A stretch of 64,000 nucleotides of DNA from Fulvimonas sp. R45 (GCF_030504985.1 NZ_JASERU010000014.1:1-64000), one strand, 5' to 3'; shown: positions 31,610 to 42,921, numbered from the stretch's first letter. Made by a program: numbers and translations. The notes: generated from the letters alone by a model not told the origin.

Positions 31610-31650
31610 AAAAGCCCTGGAAGCACCGGCCGTGCCTCCAGGGCTTTTTT
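31610..31650 (+). terminator. Intrinsic terminator after tRNA-Pro
   Basis: AAAAGCCCTGG (31610-31620) pairs with CCAGGGCTTTT (31638-31648). An inner GCAC/GTGC stem is stacked above it, and a T-run (31645-31650) follows. Confidence 0.88.
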
Positions 31651-31687
31651 CGTGGCGGTTCCGGCGGCCACCGGCCCGCGGCAACGG

Positions 31688-32551
31688 TCACCGTACCCTT
31701 GCGCGCCGCCCCAGCGCATCGACCAGGCTGCGCATCAGCGGCTTCATGTAGTAGCTGCCGTCCGGGCAAGCCTGGACCTGCACGCCATGCCTGGCCAGCG
31801 CGCCGGCGACGAGCGGCCCGACGGCGGCCACCACGGTCCCGGCCAGGGCCTTTTCCAACGAGGCGAGGGCATCGTGCGCGGCCGCCAGCCGGAACAGGCG
31901 CTCGACCTGCTGCATGCTGGTGAAGGCGATTGCGTCGATCGATCCCCGTGCGATGCGCTCGACCATCGCCAGCACCTGCGCGTCGTCGCTGGCGTCGGCA
32001 TAGCGGTAAGGCGCGACGGGCAGCGTACGGGCGCCGGCTTCGGCCAGGAACGCCATCAGCGGCGCATTGGGATCATCGCCGTACAGCTGCACGCCGACGC
32101 GGCGTCCGCGCAGATCCAGGCTTCGGAGGCAGGCGATCACGCCGGCCGTGGTGGCGGGGTCGGCAACCAGCGAGGGCCGCAGGCCAAGCTCGCGCAACAC
32201 CCTGCCCGGCTTGGGCCCGCGCGCGACGATGCGCGCCTCGCCCAGGCGCTGGACGAAACGTGGCCGCCACGCCGGCCGGTACGTGTCGAGGACGCCAAGC
32301 AGCCGGCGCAGGCCCTCGCCCGTGAGCAGCAGCAGGTCGTCGCACGCGCATGCGTTGAACCGCCCCAGCCAGTCGAGCAGCGGCGCCGGATCGGGCGCAT
32401 CGCGGATATCCACCAATGGACAGCGCAACACGGAGGCGCCGTGGCGCTCGAGCAGCGCGGCGAAGACGTCCAGCTCCCGCGACTCGGGGACCGCGATGCA
32501 GCGGCCCGCCAGCGCCGCCATGGCCGTGGCGGGCGCGACGCGTCCCGTCAT
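31688..32551 (-). CDS. Uroporphyrinogen-III synthase (HemD family) of the nitrate operon
   Basis: The protein has 287 residues. It has the HemD two-lobe pattern: an N-terminal [24 protein letters not shown], a middle ending VQLYGDD, and [16 protein letters not shown]. It closes linear hydroxymethylbilane to uroporphyrinogen III, the substrate of CysG next door, so it probably boosts siroheme supply for nitrite reductase. It overlaps cysG by four bases and is the last gene of the operon. A housekeeping hemD is probably encoded elsewhere. The C-terminal [18 protein letters not shown] is typical of the operon-linked type. Confidence 0.85.
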   Translation of the reverse strand: MTGRVAPATAMAALAGRCIAVPESRELDVFAALLERHGASVLRCPLVDIRDAPDPAPLLDWLGRFNACACDDLLLLTGEGLRRLLGVLDTYRPAWRPRFVQRLGEARIVARGPKPGRVLRELGLRPSLVADPATTAGVIACLRSLDLRGRRVGVQLYGDDPNAPLMAFLAEAGARTLPVAPYRYADASDDAQVLAMVERIARGSIDAIAFTSMQQVERLFRLAAAHDALASLEKALAGTVVAAVGPLVAGALARHGVQVQACPDGSYYMKPLMRSLVDALGRRARVR

Positions 32552-33996
32552 CCATCCGCCTCCACCGCGGCCAGGCATGCCGCGGGCGCGGTCGTTGCGG
32601 GCGCAGCAGGGGGCTCGCCGAACCAGGCATGCTCCCGCGCACAGGCGGCGACCGCGCCAACGATCAACAACGCCGGCGAGCGGACGCGGTGCCGCTTCGC
32701 CAGCTGCGGCAGGTCGCCGATCACTCCGGCGATCACCCGCTGCTCCGGCAGGCTGCCGTTCTCGACGATCGCCACCGGCGTGTCCGCCGCTCGGCCAAGC
32801 GCCAGCAGCCTCGCCGCCAGCGCCTCGACCCGCTCCACGCCCATGTAGACGGCCAGCGTCTGCCGCGCGTCGGCCAGCGCGGCCGCGTCCAGGGTGTCGG
32901 CGGCGTCCTTGCCGTGCGCAGTGAGCAGGCAGACCGATTGCGCAAGCCCGCGATGGGTCAGCGGGACGCCGGCGAACGCGGCGCACGCCAGCGCGGCGGT
33001 GATGCCCGGCACCACCTCGCAGGTGACGCCATGGCGGCGCAGGAAGGCCAGTTCCTCGCCGCCGCGGCCGAACACGAAGGGGTCGCCGCCCTTCAGGCGC
33101 ACCACGCGTCGCCCTTCCCGCGCATGCGCCAGCATCAGGCGGTGGATCCGCTCCTGCGTCACGCGGCGGCCACCGCAGCGCTTGCCCACGTCGATGCGCT
33201 CGGCGTCGCGGCGGGCCAGCGCCAGGATCCCGCGGCCCACCAGTTGGTCGTGCAGGATCACGTCCGCCTCGTTCAGGACACGCAGCGCCTGCAAGGTAAG
33301 CAGGCCGGGATGGCCGGGACCGGCGCCGACCAGCGCCACCGAACCCTTGCGCGGCGCCCCGGTACCGGCCTCCAGCGCGGCGAGCAGCGCCTGCTCCGCC
33401 TCGCGCGGACGAGCGTTGCGCAGCAAAGGCAGCACCGGCCCGTCGTGCAGCCAGTCGTAGAATGCCCGGCGGCCGGCAAGGTCGGCGTGGCATCGCAGGA
33501 TGCGCGCGCGGTGGCGCTGCGCCAGCGCCGCCAGCGCACCCAGCGCGTGGTCCAGCGTGCGCTCCAGCGTCTCGCGCACGCGGCGCGACAGCGCCGGCGC
33601 CGCCCCCGCCGTGGAGACGGCCACCACCAGCGGCGCGCGATCGACCACCGCGGGCACGTGGAAGCGCGACAGCGCGGCATCGTCCACCACGTTGGCGAAG
33701 ATCCGCCGCGCATCCGCCGCCGCCGCGACCGATGCGTTGAGCGCGCGGTCGCCGGAGGCGGCGATCGCCAGCCACATGCCGTCGAGCCAGTCCGGCACGA
33801 ACCCGCCGCGGCGCCACGCGATGCGTCCGTCGTCCGCCCACTGCGCCAGCTCCGCGTCCAGCCGCGGCGCGCCCACGGTGACCCGCGCCCCCGCCTCGAG
33901 CAGGGCCGCCGCCTTGCGCCGGGCGACCGCGCCGCCGCCGACCACCAGCACCGGCAGTCCATGCAGGTCGGCGAAGAGTGGATACGGCTTCTTCAT
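32548..33996 (-). CDS. cysG: Siroheme synthase, trifunctional
   Basis: The protein has 482 residues. The N-terminal half (about 1-215) is the dehydrogenase/ferrochelatase with the NAD-binding [21 protein letters not shown]. The C-terminal half (about 220-480) is the uroporphyrinogen-III methyltransferase with [25 protein letters not shown] and [14 protein letters not shown]. It makes siroheme for the nitrite reductase encoded upstream. GGAGAG lies seven bases before the ATG. Its end overlaps the hemD-like gene. Confidence 0.94.
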   Translation of the reverse strand: MKKPYPLFADLHGLPVLVVGGGAVARRKAAALLEAGARVTVGAPRLDAELAQWADDGRIAWRRGGFVPDWLDGMWLAIAASGDRALNASVAAAADARRIFANVVDDAALSRFHVPAVVDRAPLVVAVSTAGAAPALSRRVRETLERTLDHALGALAALAQRHRARILRCHADLAGRRAFYDWLHDGPVLPLLRNARPREAEQALLAALEAGTGAPRKGSVALVGAGPGHPGLLTLQALRVLNEADVILHDQLVGRGILALARRDAERIDVGKRCGGRRVTQERIHRLMLAHAREGRRVVRLKGGDPFVFGRGGEELAFLRRHGVTCEVVPGITAALACAAFAGVPLTHRGLAQSVCLLTAHGKDAADTLDAAALADARQTLAVYMGVERVEALAARLLALGRAADTPVAIVENGSLPEQRVIAGVIGDLPQLAKRHRVRSPALLIVGAVAACAREHAWFGEPPAAPATTAPAACLAAVEADG

Positions 33997-34025
33997 GGGA
34001 CTCTCCGGTTTGCCGTCGCTTCGTT

Positions 34026-36731
34026 TCAGGTGTCGGACCCGGCGTGCGCCTCGGTGACCAGCCTGCGCAGTTCCGGGATGCACGAGCCGCAATTGCCGCC
34101 CGCGCGCAGCGCCGCAGTGACCTGCGACGGCGTATCCAGCGTGCCGGCGCGGATGGCTTCGCGGATGGTGTTCCGCCCCACGCCGAAGCACGCGCACACC
34201 ACCGGGCCGGGATCGACGTCCCCGCCCGGCGGCTCGCCCGCCAGCAGGGCCGCGCGGTCTGCTTCCTCCAGGCGGTCTCGCGCGAACAATCCGGCCAGCC
34301 ATGGGCGCGGCGGCAGTGCGGGACGCGCGGACAGGAACACGCAGGCCTCGATGCGACCCTGCGCCAGGCGCACCGCGCGATAGACGCCGGCGTCGCGGTC
34401 CGCGTGTTCCAGCCAGTCGGCATCGGCCGCATGCGCGCCCAGCCATGCCCTGGCCCAGGCGCCGCAGTCCCGTGGCCATTCGCGGTGCGCGATCTCGTAG
34501 CGCAGGAAGCGCTCGCCGCGGATCGCCGTCCAGTAGTCGAGCGGCGCGGCCGGCAGATCGTCGCGCGAGAACGCGCAGCCGTACCAGCGCACCGGGAACG
34601 GCTCGACCCGCACCGGCGTGTGCTTGAATTCCGGCTGGCCGGACACGGGATCGAGCACCGGGTTCACCAGGCCGCCGACGCGCGCATCGGACGCGAACTG
34701 GCCGTTCCAGTGGATCGGTGCGAACGCCGTGCCCGCCAGGATGCCGCCGCCATGGCGCACGCGCGCCACCATCGAGCCCCAGCGCGAACGCACGCGGGCG
34801 AGTTCGCCCTCGCGCACGCCGCTGCGCAGGGCGTCGTGCGGGTGCATGTCCACGAACGGCTCGCTGGCGTACACGGCGAGCCGCGGCGACTTGCCGGTGC
34901 GCGTCATGGTGTGCCACTGGTCGCGCACGCGGCCCGTGTTGAGCGCCAGCGGGTACTCGCGTTCGACGGCGTTGCCGGGCGCGCGTGCCGACACGGCGAC
35001 GAAGCGCGCGCGGCCGGCGGCGTGCGCGAAGCTGCGGTCCGCGAACAGCCGCGCCGTGCCCGTGCCGTCGGCGCGCAGCGGCCACTGCACCGGTTCCAGC
35101 GCGTCGTAGGCCGCGGGCGTGAGCGACGCCAGCGCGCCGAGGTGCAGCAACCGTCGCGCCGCGGGCATGCCGTCGCCGCCGGGGGCCTGGTTGCGCCAGG
35201 CCGTGAGCCCGGCATGTTCGACGAAGATGTCGCGCGGCCCCTCGAAACGGAAGCCGTCCGCGAAGCCGAGCCGCCGCGCCACCTCGCACACGATGCTCCA
35301 GTCCGCCCGCGCCTCGCCCGGGGCGGGCAGGAACGGCCGCTGGCGCGAGATGCGCCGCTCCGAACTGGTCACGGTGCCGTCCTTCTCGCCCCAGCCCAGC
35401 GCCGGCAGCAACACGTGCGCATGCGCCGTGGTGTCGGTGCGCTCGACGATGTCGGAACACACCACCAGTTCGCAGCCCTCGAGCGCGCGCCTCGCGCGGT
35501 CGGCGTCGGGCAGGCTGACCACCGGGTTCGTCCCCATGATCCACAGCGCCCTGACCTTCCCTTCGAGCACGGCGTCGAACAGCGCCACCGCCTTCAGCCC
35601 GGGCTTCGCGGCGATGCGCGGCGAGGACCAGTAGCCCTGCACGATGGCGCGGTGCACCGGATCGTCCAGCTCCATGTGCGCGGCCAGCATGTTCGCCAGG
35701 CCGCCCACCTCGCGCCCGCCCATCGCGTTGGGTTGCCCGGTGAGCGAGAACGGCCCCGTGCCCGGCCTGCCGAGGCGCCCGGCGATCAGGTGGCAGTTGA
35801 TGATGGCGTTGGCCTTGTCGGTGCCGCTGGACGACTGGTTCACGCCCTGCGAGAACACGGTGACGACGCGCTCGTGGCGGGCGAACAGCCGGTAGAACGC
35901 CAGCAGGTCCGCCAACTGCACGCCGCAGATGCGCGCCACCTGCGCCGGGTCGCCGGCATCGGCCCCCGCGGCCGCCAGCGCGGCGTTGAGCCCGCGGGTA
36001 TGGGCATCGACGAAGCCGACGTCCATCACGCCATGCTGGAACAGGAACATCAGCAGGCCGTTGAACAGCCATGCGTCGGTGCCCGGCCTGAGCGGCAGGT
36101 GTAGGTCGGCCGATTCGCCGGTGGCCGTGAGGCGCGGATCGATCGCCACCAGCTTCGCGCCGCCCTCCCTGGCCTTGACGATGCGCTGGAACACGACCGG
36201 ATGGCACCACGCGGTGTTGGACCCCACCAGCACCACCAGCTCGGCCTGCTCCAGGTCTTCGTAGCACCCCGGCACCAGGTCCTCGCCGAACGCGCGCCGG
36301 TGCGCCGCCACCGCCGAGGACATGCACAGGCGGGAGTTGGTATCGACGTTCGCGGTGCCGAGGTAACCCTTGGCCAGCTTGTTGACGACGTAGTAGTCCT
36401 CGGTCAGCAATTGCCCGGACACGTAGAACGCCACCGCGTCGGGGCCGTGCTCGTCGACCACGCGGCGGAAGCCCGACGCGACGCGGTCGAGGGCCGCGTC
36501 CCAGCTTGCCTGGTGCATGCCGCCGTCCGCGCCGCGCATCCGCGGGTGCAGCAGGCGGCCCCGCAGGTCCGTCGTCTCGCCCAGGGCGGCGCCCTTCACG
36601 CACAGCCGCCCGCGGTTGGAAGGGTGCCGCGGGTCGCCGGCGACGTCCACCGCGCCGGCGGCATCGACGCCGGCCAGCACGCCGCAACCGACGCCGCAAT
36701 AGGGGCACGTGGTGGCGACCCGGGCGCTCAC
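34026..36731 (-). CDS. nasA: Assimilatory nitrate reductase, catalytic subunit
   Basis: The protein has 901 residues from a GTG that overlaps the nirD stop. The N-terminal [4Fe-4S] site is [11 protein letters not shown] plus the later GRLCVKG. Molybdopterin regions follow ([40 protein letters not shown]). The C-terminal 60 residues are a BFD-like [2Fe-2S] domain ([12 protein letters not shown], then [15 protein letters not shown]), which is typical of NasA from proteobacteria. It reduces nitrate to nitrite in the cytoplasm for nitrogen assimilation. No separate electron-transfer subunit (NasC) is present, so the direct donor is unknown. Confidence 0.93.
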   Translation of the reverse strand: MSARVATTCPYCGVGCGVLAGVDAAGAVDVAGDPRHPSNRGRLCVKGAALGETTDLRGRLLHPRMRGADGGMHQASWDAALDRVASGFRRVVDEHGPDAVAFYVSGQLLTEDYYVVNKLAKGYLGTANVDTNSRLCMSSAVAAHRRAFGEDLVPGCYEDLEQAELVVLVGSNTAWCHPVVFQRIVKAREGGAKLVAIDPRLTATGESADLHLPLRPGTDAWLFNGLLMFLFQHGVMDVGFVDAHTRGLNAALAAAGADAGDPAQVARICGVQLADLLAFYRLFARHERVVTVFSQGVNQSSSGTDKANAIINCHLIAGRLGRPGTGPFSLTGQPNAMGGREVGGLANMLAAHMELDDPVHRAIVQGYWSSPRIAAKPGLKAVALFDAVLEGKVRALWIMGTNPVVSLPDADRARRALEGCELVVCSDIVERTDTTAHAHVLLPALGWGEKDGTVTSSERRISRQRPFLPAPGEARADWSIVCEVARRLGFADGFRFEGPRDIFVEHAGLTAWRNQAPGGDGMPAARRLLHLGALASLTPAAYDALEPVQWPLRADGTGTARLFADRSFAHAAGRARFVAVSARAPGNAVEREYPLALNTGRVRDQWHTMTRTGKSPRLAVYASEPFVDMHPHDALRSGVREGELARVRSRWGSMVARVRHGGGILAGTAFAPIHWNGQFASDARVGGLVNPVLDPVSGQPEFKHTPVRVEPFPVRWYGCAFSRDDLPAAPLDYWTAIRGERFLRYEIAHREWPRDCGAWARAWLGAHAADADWLEHADRDAGVYRAVRLAQGRIEACVFLSARPALPPRPWLAGLFARDRLEEADRAALLAGEPPGGDVDPGPVVCACFGVGRNTIREAIRAGTLDTPSQVTAALRAGGNCGSCIPELRRLVTEAHAGSDT

Positions 36732-37078
36732 CGGTCCCCGCGCCCGACCTGCACGAGGTCGCCGTCGACACGGACCTTCCACACGCGCACGCCGTGCTGC
36801 GGCGCCTCCAGGCACTCGCCGGTGCGCAGGTCGAAGTGGTGCTTGTGGATCGGCGAAGCCACCACGACGCGCTCGCCCAGGCTGCCGGTGAGGCCGCGCG
36901 AAAGCACGGCCGCGCCGTTGTCCGGGTCGATGTTGTCGATGGCGTAGAGCGCGTCGCCGGCGAGCCGGAACACCGCGACCTGCTCGCCCTGCACCAGGGC
37001 GCAGACGCCGGTATCGGGCACGATCTCCCCGATCCGGCAGACGGACGTCCATTCGCTGCTGGCTGTGATGCTGTTCAT
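36728..37078 (-). CDS. nirD: Nitrite reductase (NADH) small subunit
   Basis: The protein has 116 residues with a Rieske-like fold that lacks the two cysteines of true Rieske proteins. Conserved segments are [20 protein letters not shown] and [18 protein letters not shown]. It is the small partner of NirB. It sits four bases after nirB, and its stop overlaps the nasA start. Confidence 0.94.
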   Translation of the reverse strand: MNSITASSEWTSVCRIGEIVPDTGVCALVQGEQVAVFRLAGDALYAIDNIDPDNGAAVLSRGLTGSLGERVVVASPIHKHHFDLRTGECLEAPQHGVRVWKVRVDGDLVQVGRGDR

Positions 37079-37082
37079 CGGC

Positions 37083-39653
37083 TCACTCCGTTTCGACCAC
37101 GACGGGAATGCCGCCCAGGCGGCCGCGCTTCTCCTCCGCCGTCGCGGGGCGGACCTGCCCGCGCACGGGCACGAAGGCCACCTGGTCGTCGGCGGCCTCG
37201 CTGTTGACGAAGTGGCGGAAGCGGGCACGCACCTGCGGGTCGTCCACGGCCTTCTTCCACTCGCAGGCATAGGCGTCGATCACCTGGCGCATCTCCGACT
37301 CCAGCTCGGCGGCGATGCCCAGCCTGTCGTGGACGACCACGTCGCGCAGGTAGTCCAAGCCGCCTTCGAGGTTGTCACGCCACGTACTGGTGCGCTGCAG
37401 GCGGTCGGCGGTGCGGATGTAGAACATCAGGAAACGGTCGATGTAACGGACCAGGGTGTCCGCATCGAGGTCGCCCGCCAGCAGTTCGGCGTGCCGCGGC
37501 TTCATGCCGCCGTTGCCGCACACGTAGAGGTTCCAGCCGTGCTCGGTGGCGATGACGCCCACGTCCTTGCCTTGCGCCTCGGCGCACTCGCGCGCGCAGC
37601 CGGAGACGCCGAACTTTAGCTTGTGCGGCGAGCGCAGGCCCTTGTAGCGGTGCTCCAGGCCGATCGCCATGCCCACCGAGTCCTGCACGCCGTAGCGGCA
37701 CCAGGTGGAGCCCACGCAGGACTTCACCGTGCGCAGCGACTTGCCGTAGGCGTGCCCCGACTCGAAGCCCGCCGCGATCAGTTCTTCCCACACCAGCGGC
37801 AACTGCTCCAGCCGCGCGCCGAACATGTCCACGCGCTGGCCTCCGGTGAGCTTGGTGTAGAGGCCGTGCTTGCGCGCGATCTCGCCGATCCGGATCAAGC
37901 CTTCGGGCGTCACCTCGCCGCCGGGCATGCGCGGCACCACCGAGTAGCTGCCGTCCTTCTGGATGTTGGCGAGGAAGTAGTCGTTGGAATCCTGCAGCGC
38001 GGCATGTTCCTGCTGCAACACGAATTCGTTCCAGCACGACGCCAGGATGCTCGCCACCGCGGGCTTGCAGATGTCGCAGCCCAGGCCTCGGCCATGGCGT
38101 GCCAGCAGATCGTCGAAACGCTTGATGCGCCCGACGCGCACGAGGTGGTACAGCTCCTGCCGCGAGTGGGCGAAGTGCTCGCAGAGGCGGTTGTCCACGG
38201 CTAGCCCCTGGCGTTGCAGCTCCGCTTTCATGATCTGCGTCGCCAGCGGCACGCAGCCGCCGCAACTGGTGCCGGCGCGCGTCGCCTGCTTGAGCGCGTC
38301 GATGGTATCGGCGCCCGCCGCCACCGCCGCGCACAACTGTCCCTTGCTGACGTTGTTGCAGGAACAGACCTGCGCCGACGCCGGCAGCGCATCCACCGCC
38401 GGCCCCGCCTTGGGCTTGCCGTCGAGGGCGGGGAGGATCAGCGACTCGGGTGACTCGGGCAGTTCCAGGCCGTTGAGCATCATCTGCAGCAGCTGGCCGT
38501 AGTCGCTGGCGTCGCCCACCAGCACGCCGCCGAGCAGGCGCCGGCCGTCCCCGGACACCACCAGCTTCTTGTAGACCTGCCGGCGGCCGTCGCTGAACTG
38601 GTAGCTGCGGCTGCCCGGCGTGGCGCCGTGCGCGTCGCCGATGCTGGCCACGTCCACGCCCATCAGCTTGAGCTTGGTCGACATGTCCGCGCCGGCGAAC
38701 TCCGGCAGCTCCGCGGCCTGCCGGCGCGTCAGCAGCGCGCCCAGGTGCTTCGCCACCACGCGCGCCATCTCGTAGCCGGGCGCCACCAGGCCGAACACCT
38801 TGCCGCCCCATTGCGCGCACTCGCCGATGGCGTAGACGTCTCGGTCGCGCGTGCGGCAGAAGTTGTCGACCATGATGCCGCCGCGCTGGCCCACGCCCAG
38901 CCCGCTCAGCCGCGCCAGTTCGTCGCGCGGGCGGATGCCGGCGGAGAACACGATCAGGTCGGTCTCCAGATGGCCGCCGTCGGCGAACACCATGCGATGC
39001 CGGCGCGTTTCGCCGTCGTCGATCCGCAACGTGTTCTTGCCGGTGTGCACCACCAGGCCGAGTTCCTCGATGGCCTGTCGCAGCATCTGTCCGCCGATGT
39101 CGTCCACCTGCACGGCCATCAGCCGGGAGGCGAACTCGACGACGTGCGTCTCCAGCCCCAGGTCGCGCAGCGCCTTGGCGCACTCCAGGCCGAGCAGGCC
39201 GCCGCCCACCACCACGCCGTGCCTCGACTGGCCGCCCCATCGCACCAGCGCATCGAGGTCGTCCAGCGTGCGGTACGCCAGGCAGCCGGGGCGGTCGTTG
39301 CCCGGGATCGCCGGCACGAACGGCGTCGAGCCGGTGGCGATCACCAGTTTGTCGTAGGGAACGACGTTGCCGCCATCGGTCGTCACGCGCTTCATCGCGC
39401 GGTCGATGCCCACCGCGCGCGTGGCCAGGCGCAGGCGCATGCCGTTCCGCTCGAAGAAGCCGGGCGTCACCAGCGAAAGATCGTCGGCGCTCTTGCCCGC
39501 GAAGTATTCCGACAGGTGGACGCGGTCATAGGCGGCACGGGTCTCCTCGCACAGCACCGTGACGTCGAGACCCGACGACGGCAAGGCCGCCAGCTCCTCC
39601 AGCAGCCTGTGGCCGACCATCCCGTTGCCCACCACCACCAGTTTCATCGTCAT
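37083..39653 (-). CDS. nirB: Nitrite reductase (NADH) large subunit
   Basis: The protein has 856 residues and reduces nitrite to ammonium in the cytoplasm. The FAD/NAD reductase part (about 1-300) begins KLVVVGNGMVGHRLLEEL and has the GGGLLGLECA site. BFD-type [2Fe-2S] motifs follow (VCSCNNVSKGQLCAAV, SCGGCVPL). The siroheme-[4Fe-4S] site near 640-690 is CVGSTWC and, later, SGCARECAE. GGGAGG precedes the start, with a second Met two codons on. It is the first gene of the operon nirB-nirD-nasA-cysG-hemD. No nitrate transporter is encoded here. Confidence 0.95.
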   Translation of the reverse strand: MTMKLVVVGNGMVGHRLLEELAALPSSGLDVTVLCEETRAAYDRVHLSEYFAGKSADDLSLVTPGFFERNGMRLRLATRAVGIDRAMKRVTTDGGNVVPYDKLVIATGSTPFVPAIPGNDRPGCLAYRTLDDLDALVRWGGQSRHGVVVGGGLLGLECAKALRDLGLETHVVEFASRLMAVQVDDIGGQMLRQAIEELGLVVHTGKNTLRIDDGETRRHRMVFADGGHLETDLIVFSAGIRPRDELARLSGLGVGQRGGIMVDNFCRTRDRDVYAIGECAQWGGKVFGLVAPGYEMARVVAKHLGALLTRRQAAELPEFAGADMSTKLKLMGVDVASIGDAHGATPGSRSYQFSDGRRQVYKKLVVSGDGRRLLGGVLVGDASDYGQLLQMMLNGLELPESPESLILPALDGKPKAGPAVDALPASAQVCSCNNVSKGQLCAAVAAGADTIDALKQATRAGTSCGGCVPLATQIMKAELQRQGLAVDNRLCEHFAHSRQELYHLVRVGRIKRFDDLLARHGRGLGCDICKPAVASILASCWNEFVLQQEHAALQDSNDYFLANIQKDGSYSVVPRMPGGEVTPEGLIRIGEIARKHGLYTKLTGGQRVDMFGARLEQLPLVWEELIAAGFESGHAYGKSLRTVKSCVGSTWCRYGVQDSVGMAIGLEHRYKGLRSPHKLKFGVSGCARECAEAQGKDVGVIATEHGWNLYVCGNGGMKPRHAELLAGDLDADTLVRYIDRFLMFYIRTADRLQRTSTWRDNLEGGLDYLRDVVVHDRLGIAAELESEMRQVIDAYACEWKKAVDDPQVRARFRHFVNSEAADDQVAFVPVRGQVRPATAEEKRGRLGGIPVVVETE

Positions 39654-39924
39654 GCCGATGACCTCCCGCCGAATCAGTCGATGGCCATGCCGGCCGGGCC
39701 ATGCGGCCCGCCGGCATGTGCTGTCCTGCAACACGCATGCCATCAGGCGCGTTCCCGCGAAAGCGGGAAATCAACGGGAAAAGCCCATCAGATCGACGGT
39801 CCTGGTGCACCAGCGATGGATCGGCGCACGCCAACTTGCACCATCGCAGTGCGGCAAACCCTCGGGCAGATGCGCTGCCAACGCCTTCCGCCGGGCAGGC
39901 AGGCGGGACGGAACGGGTGCCGGT
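39654..39924 (-). promoter_or_regulatory. nirB upstream region with sigma-54-like promoter and a palindrome
   Basis: On the minus strand 39880-39866 reads TGGCAGCGCATCTGC, a sigma-54-like site (consensus TGGCAC-N5-TTGC) with GG and GC ten bases apart. A perfect palindrome CTGGTGCACCAG lies at 39802-39813, and its half GGTGCA recurs nearby on the minus strand. Half sites TGCACC/GGTGCA are the core of NtrC sites. They lie downstream rather than upstream of the promoter-like site, so this assignment is tentative. A REP-type hairpin is at 39752-39769. Otherwise the gap is empty. Confidence 0.35.
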
Positions 39925-40734
39925 TCAGCCTGCCACGGCCAGCGCCGCCAGCCGATCCAGCTCGTCCTCGACGAAACCGGCCTCCAGCCGCGCGGGCCGA
40001 TTGAAGGGGCCGCGCAGGCTCACGCCCAGGTAGTCGCGCAGCAGGCCGAAGAAGGTCTCGAAAGGATCGATCCCGTCGCGCTCGCAGCACCAGCGGTACC
40101 AGCGTGTGCCGGCCGCCACGTGGGCCACTTCCTCGCGCAGGATCACCTCCAGCACGGCGATGGTGCGTTCGTCGCCAGCGTGGCGCAGGCGCTCGATCAT
40201 GCCCGGCGTCACGTCCAGGCCGCGCGCTTCCAGCACGCGCGGCACCAGGGCCATGCGCGCGGTGTCGTGATGGGCGGTCTTTTCGGCCATCTCCCACAGG
40301 CCGTTGTGGGCGTCGAAGTCGCCGTAGGCGTGGCCCAGTTCGGCCAGTCGCGCGGACAGCAGCGCGAAGTGACGCGCCTCGTCGTGGGCGCAGCTGGCCC
40401 AGTCGCGGTAGTAGCCGTCGGGCATGTCGCGGAAGCGGTAGACCGCGTCCCAGGACAGGTTGATCGCGTTGAATTCGATGTGCGCCACCGCGTGCACCAG
40501 GGCGGCGCGACCTTCGGCCGTGCCCAGGCCGCGTTGCGGGACCTGGCGGGCGTTGACCAGGCGCGGCCTGGCGGGGCGGCCGGGAGTGCCGACCGGCCCG
40601 GGTAGCGGCGAGGACGGATCGGGGCGAAGTTCGCCCGATTGCACCGCGGCCCAGGCGGCATGGGTGAGGCGCAGCTTTTCGGCCGGGTCGCTGGCGTCGA
40701 GGCAGGCCTTGGCGGTGAGGTGGAGGTCGGTCAT
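39925..40734 (-). CDS. DUF455 ferritin-like domain protein
   Basis: The protein has 269 residues. Paired metal-binding motifs typical of ferritin-like four-helix bundles are visible: VAHIEFNAINL, HDEARHFALL and EVILREEVAHVAAG. The last pattern is E-x-x-H-like twice, as in di-iron proteins. Relatives (COG2833/DUF455) have no settled function. The gene follows purF on the same strand after a REP-like element, so it may be a separate transcript. Confidence 0.85.
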   Translation of the reverse strand: MTDLHLTAKACLDASDPAEKLRLTHAAWAAVQSGELRPDPSSPLPGPVGTPGRPARPRLVNARQVPQRGLGTAEGRAALVHAVAHIEFNAINLSWDAVYRFRDMPDGYYRDWASCAHDEARHFALLSARLAELGHAYGDFDAHNGLWEMAEKTAHHDTARMALVPRVLEARGLDVTPGMIERLRHAGDERTIAVLEVILREEVAHVAAGTRWYRWCCERDGIDPFETFFGLLRDYLGVSLRGPFNRPARLEAGFVEDELDRLAALAVAG

Positions 40735-40745
40735 GGAGTTTTCGC

Positions 40746-40794
40746 GAGCACCCGCCCCTCACCCTGCCCCCTCCCCGGAGGGGAGAGGGGAAAA
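40746..40794. repeat. REP-like palindrome between purF and the DUF455 gene
   Basis: CCCGCCCCTCACC, then a CCCTCCCC/GGGGAGAGGGG hairpin, the same unit as at 9841-9880. It lies just after the purF stop (40800-40802 on the minus strand) and may act as its mRNA 3' end. Confidence 0.65.
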
Positions 40795-40799
40795 ACACG

Positions 40800-42275
40800 T
40801 CACGCGCTGCGGCGCGCGGCCTTGGCGTCGTCCGAGCGCAGCATCTCGATCTGCTGCAGGTAGTTCTTGTCGAGGCCGGTGACGTATTCGCCATTGAAGC
40901 AGGAGGCGTCGAACTGCTTCAGTTCCTCGTTGCCGTCCTGCACCGCCCACACCAGGTCGTCCAGGTTCTGGTAGATCAGCCAGTCGGCACCGAGCATCGC
41001 CTCGACTTCCCGCTCGGTCTTGCCCGCCGCCACCAGTTCCGTGGCCGAGGGCATGTCGATGCCGTACACGTTGGGGTAGCGCACCGGCGGCGCGGCGGAG
41101 GCGAAGTACACCTGCTTCGCGCCGGCGTCGCGGGCCATCTGGATGATCTGCCGCGAGGTGGTGCCGCGCACGATGGAATCGTCCACCAGCAACACGTTCT
41201 TCTTGCGGAACTCCAGGTCGATCGCGTTCAACTTGCGGCGCACCGACTTCACCCGGTCGCCCTGCCCCGGCATGATGAAGGTGCGGCCCACGTAGCGGTT
41301 CTTGACGAAGCCCTCGCGGAACGGCACGCCCAGCACCTCGGCCAGCGCGCTGGCGGCGGTGCGCGCGGTGTCGGGGATCGGGATCACCGCGTCGATGCCG
41401 TGGTCCGGCCGCTCGCGCAGGATCTTCTCGGCCAGCTTCTGGCCCATCCGCAGGCGCGCCTTGTACACCGACACGTTCTCGATCATCGAGTCCGGTCGCG
41501 CCAGGTACACGTATTCGAAGATGCATGGCGCGTGCGTGGCGCCGTCGGCGCAGCGGCGCGTGTGCAGTTGGCCGTCGTCGGTGATGAACACCGCCTCGCC
41601 CGGCGCCACGTCGCGCAGGCGCTTGAAGCCCAGCACGTCCAGCGCCACCGACTCGGACGCCACCGCGTACTCGCGCCCCTCGGCGGTGACGCGCTCGCCC
41701 AGCACCAGCGGGCGGATGCCGTGCGGGTCGCGGAACGCCAGCAGGCCGTAGCCCAGCAGCAGCGCGATGCAGGCATAGCCGCCGCGCGCGCGCGCATGGA
41801 CCGCGGCCACCGCCTTGAAGATGTGGTCGGGCGTCAGCGCCATGCGCTCCTGGATCTGCAGCTCGTGCGCCAGCACGTTGAGCAGGATCTCCGAGTCCGA
41901 ATCCGTGTTGATGTGGCGGCGGTCGTCCTCGAACATCTCCTTGCGCAGCGCCTCGGTGTTCACCAGGTTGCCGTTGTGCGCGAAGGCGATGCCGTAGGGC
42001 GAGTTCACGTAGAACGGCTGCGCCTCCTCCGCGCCCTCGGAACCGGCGGTGGGATAGCGGCAGTGGCCGATGCCCACGCGCCCGCGCAGCCCGCTCATCG
42101 CGCGCTGGTTGAACACGTCGCGCACCAGGCCGTTGCCCTTGTGCAGGCGCAGCCGCGCCCCGTCCACGGTGGCGATGCCCGCCGCGTCCTGGCCGCGGTG
42201 CTGCAGCACGGTGAGGCCGTCGTAGAGGGCCGATGCCACTTCGGTGGTACCGACGATGCCGATGATTCCGCACAT
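40800..42275 (-). CDS. purF: Amidophosphoribosyltransferase
   Basis: The protein has 491 residues and makes phosphoribosylamine, the first step of purine synthesis. The catalytic Cys2 is exposed after Met removal (MCGIIGIVG). The N-terminal glutaminase has [12 protein letters not shown] and the C-terminal PRPP-binding motif is [17 protein letters not shown]. It follows cvpA by seven bases on the minus strand, the classical cvpA-purF order. Confidence 0.96.
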   Translation of the reverse strand: MCGIIGIVGTTEVASALYDGLTVLQHRGQDAAGIATVDGARLRLHKGNGLVRDVFNQRAMSGLRGRVGIGHCRYPTAGSEGAEEAQPFYVNSPYGIAFAHNGNLVNTEALRKEMFEDDRRHINTDSDSEILLNVLAHELQIQERMALTPDHIFKAVAAVHARARGGYACIALLLGYGLLAFRDPHGIRPLVLGERVTAEGREYAVASESVALDVLGFKRLRDVAPGEAVFITDDGQLHTRRCADGATHAPCIFEYVYLARPDSMIENVSVYKARLRMGQKLAEKILRERPDHGIDAVIPIPDTARTAASALAEVLGVPFREGFVKNRYVGRTFIMPGQGDRVKSVRRKLNAIDLEFRKKNVLLVDDSIVRGTTSRQIIQMARDAGAKQVYFASAAPPVRYPNVYGIDMPSATELVAAGKTEREVEAMLGADWLIYQNLDDLVWAVQDGNEELKQFDASCFNGEYVTGLDKNYLQQIEMLRSDDAKAARRSA

Positions 42276-42282
42276 GGAACTG

Positions 42283-42921
42283 CTACCTGCTGCTGTTGGC
42301 CGTTGCCACCGGCCGCGCCACGGCGGCCTGGGTGGAAGATGGTGGCGGCGATGCCGTTTCTCCATGGGCCGGCTGGACGCCGGCCGGCAGGGAAACCGGC
42401 AACGCCGGAAGATGGTCGGGCACCGCGACCGGGTGCAGGTGTTCGCGCACGCTTTCGGGCAGGCGCTCGCCCAGCCAGGCGGCGGCCACCTGGAACTGCG
42501 GCAGCAGCACCGAGCGCTGCCACCACGGCTCGTGGGTGAAGGTGGTGAAACCGCACAGGAACACCACCAGGGTCACCAGCAGCACGCCCCGCGCGAAGCC
42601 GAACAGCATGCCGAGCAGGCGGTCAGTGCCGCCCAGCCCGGTGCCTTCCACCAGCCGGTGCACCACGAAGCGCACCAGCGCACCCAGCACCAGCACGGCG
42701 AGGAAACACAGGCCGTAGCCCACCGCCAGCCGCACCACCGGCACCTCGATGCTGTGCTCGAAATGCGCGGTCACCGCCGGCCCGAACGTCCAGGCCACCC
42801 AGAACGCGGCGATCCAGGTGACCAGCGCCAGCACCTCGGAGACCAGCCCGCGCCACAGGCCGATCAGCACCGACAGGCCAAGCACGCCGACGATGGTGTA
42901 GTCGATCCAGCTCACGGGCAT
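42283..42921 (-). CDS. cvpA: CvpA family inner-membrane protein
   Basis: The protein has 212 residues with four membrane helices (about 9-28, 30-47, 65-88, 105-125) and a Pro/Ser-rich cytoplasmic tail. It begins [22 protein letters not shown], as in CvpA, which is needed for colicin V production and envelope tolerance in E. coli. It is part of folC-dedD-cvpA-purF. The tail after residue 150 is poorly conserved. Confidence 0.92.
   Translation of the reverse strand: MPVSWIDYTIVGVLGLSVLIGLWRGLVSEVLALVTWIAAFWVAWTFGPAVTAHFEHSIEVPVVRLAVGYGLCFLAVLVLGALVRFVVHRLVEGTGLGGTDRLLGMLFGFARGVLLVTLVVFLCGFTTFTHEPWWQRSVLLPQFQVAAAWLGERLPESVREHLHPVAVPDHLPALPVSLPAGVQPAHGETASPPPSSTQAAVARPVATANSSR

Noticed and set aside
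33997-36771. Long upstream extension that would fuse cysG to a second large protein
   Set aside because: It is the antisense-frame shadow of nasA. The real cysG starts at 33996 with a ribosome site, and nasA motifs are in the other frame.
39802-39880. NtrC sites upstream of nirB
   Set aside because: The GGTGCA palindrome lies downstream of the sigma-54-like promoter, the wrong order for classical NtrC activation. It is kept only as a tentative feature.
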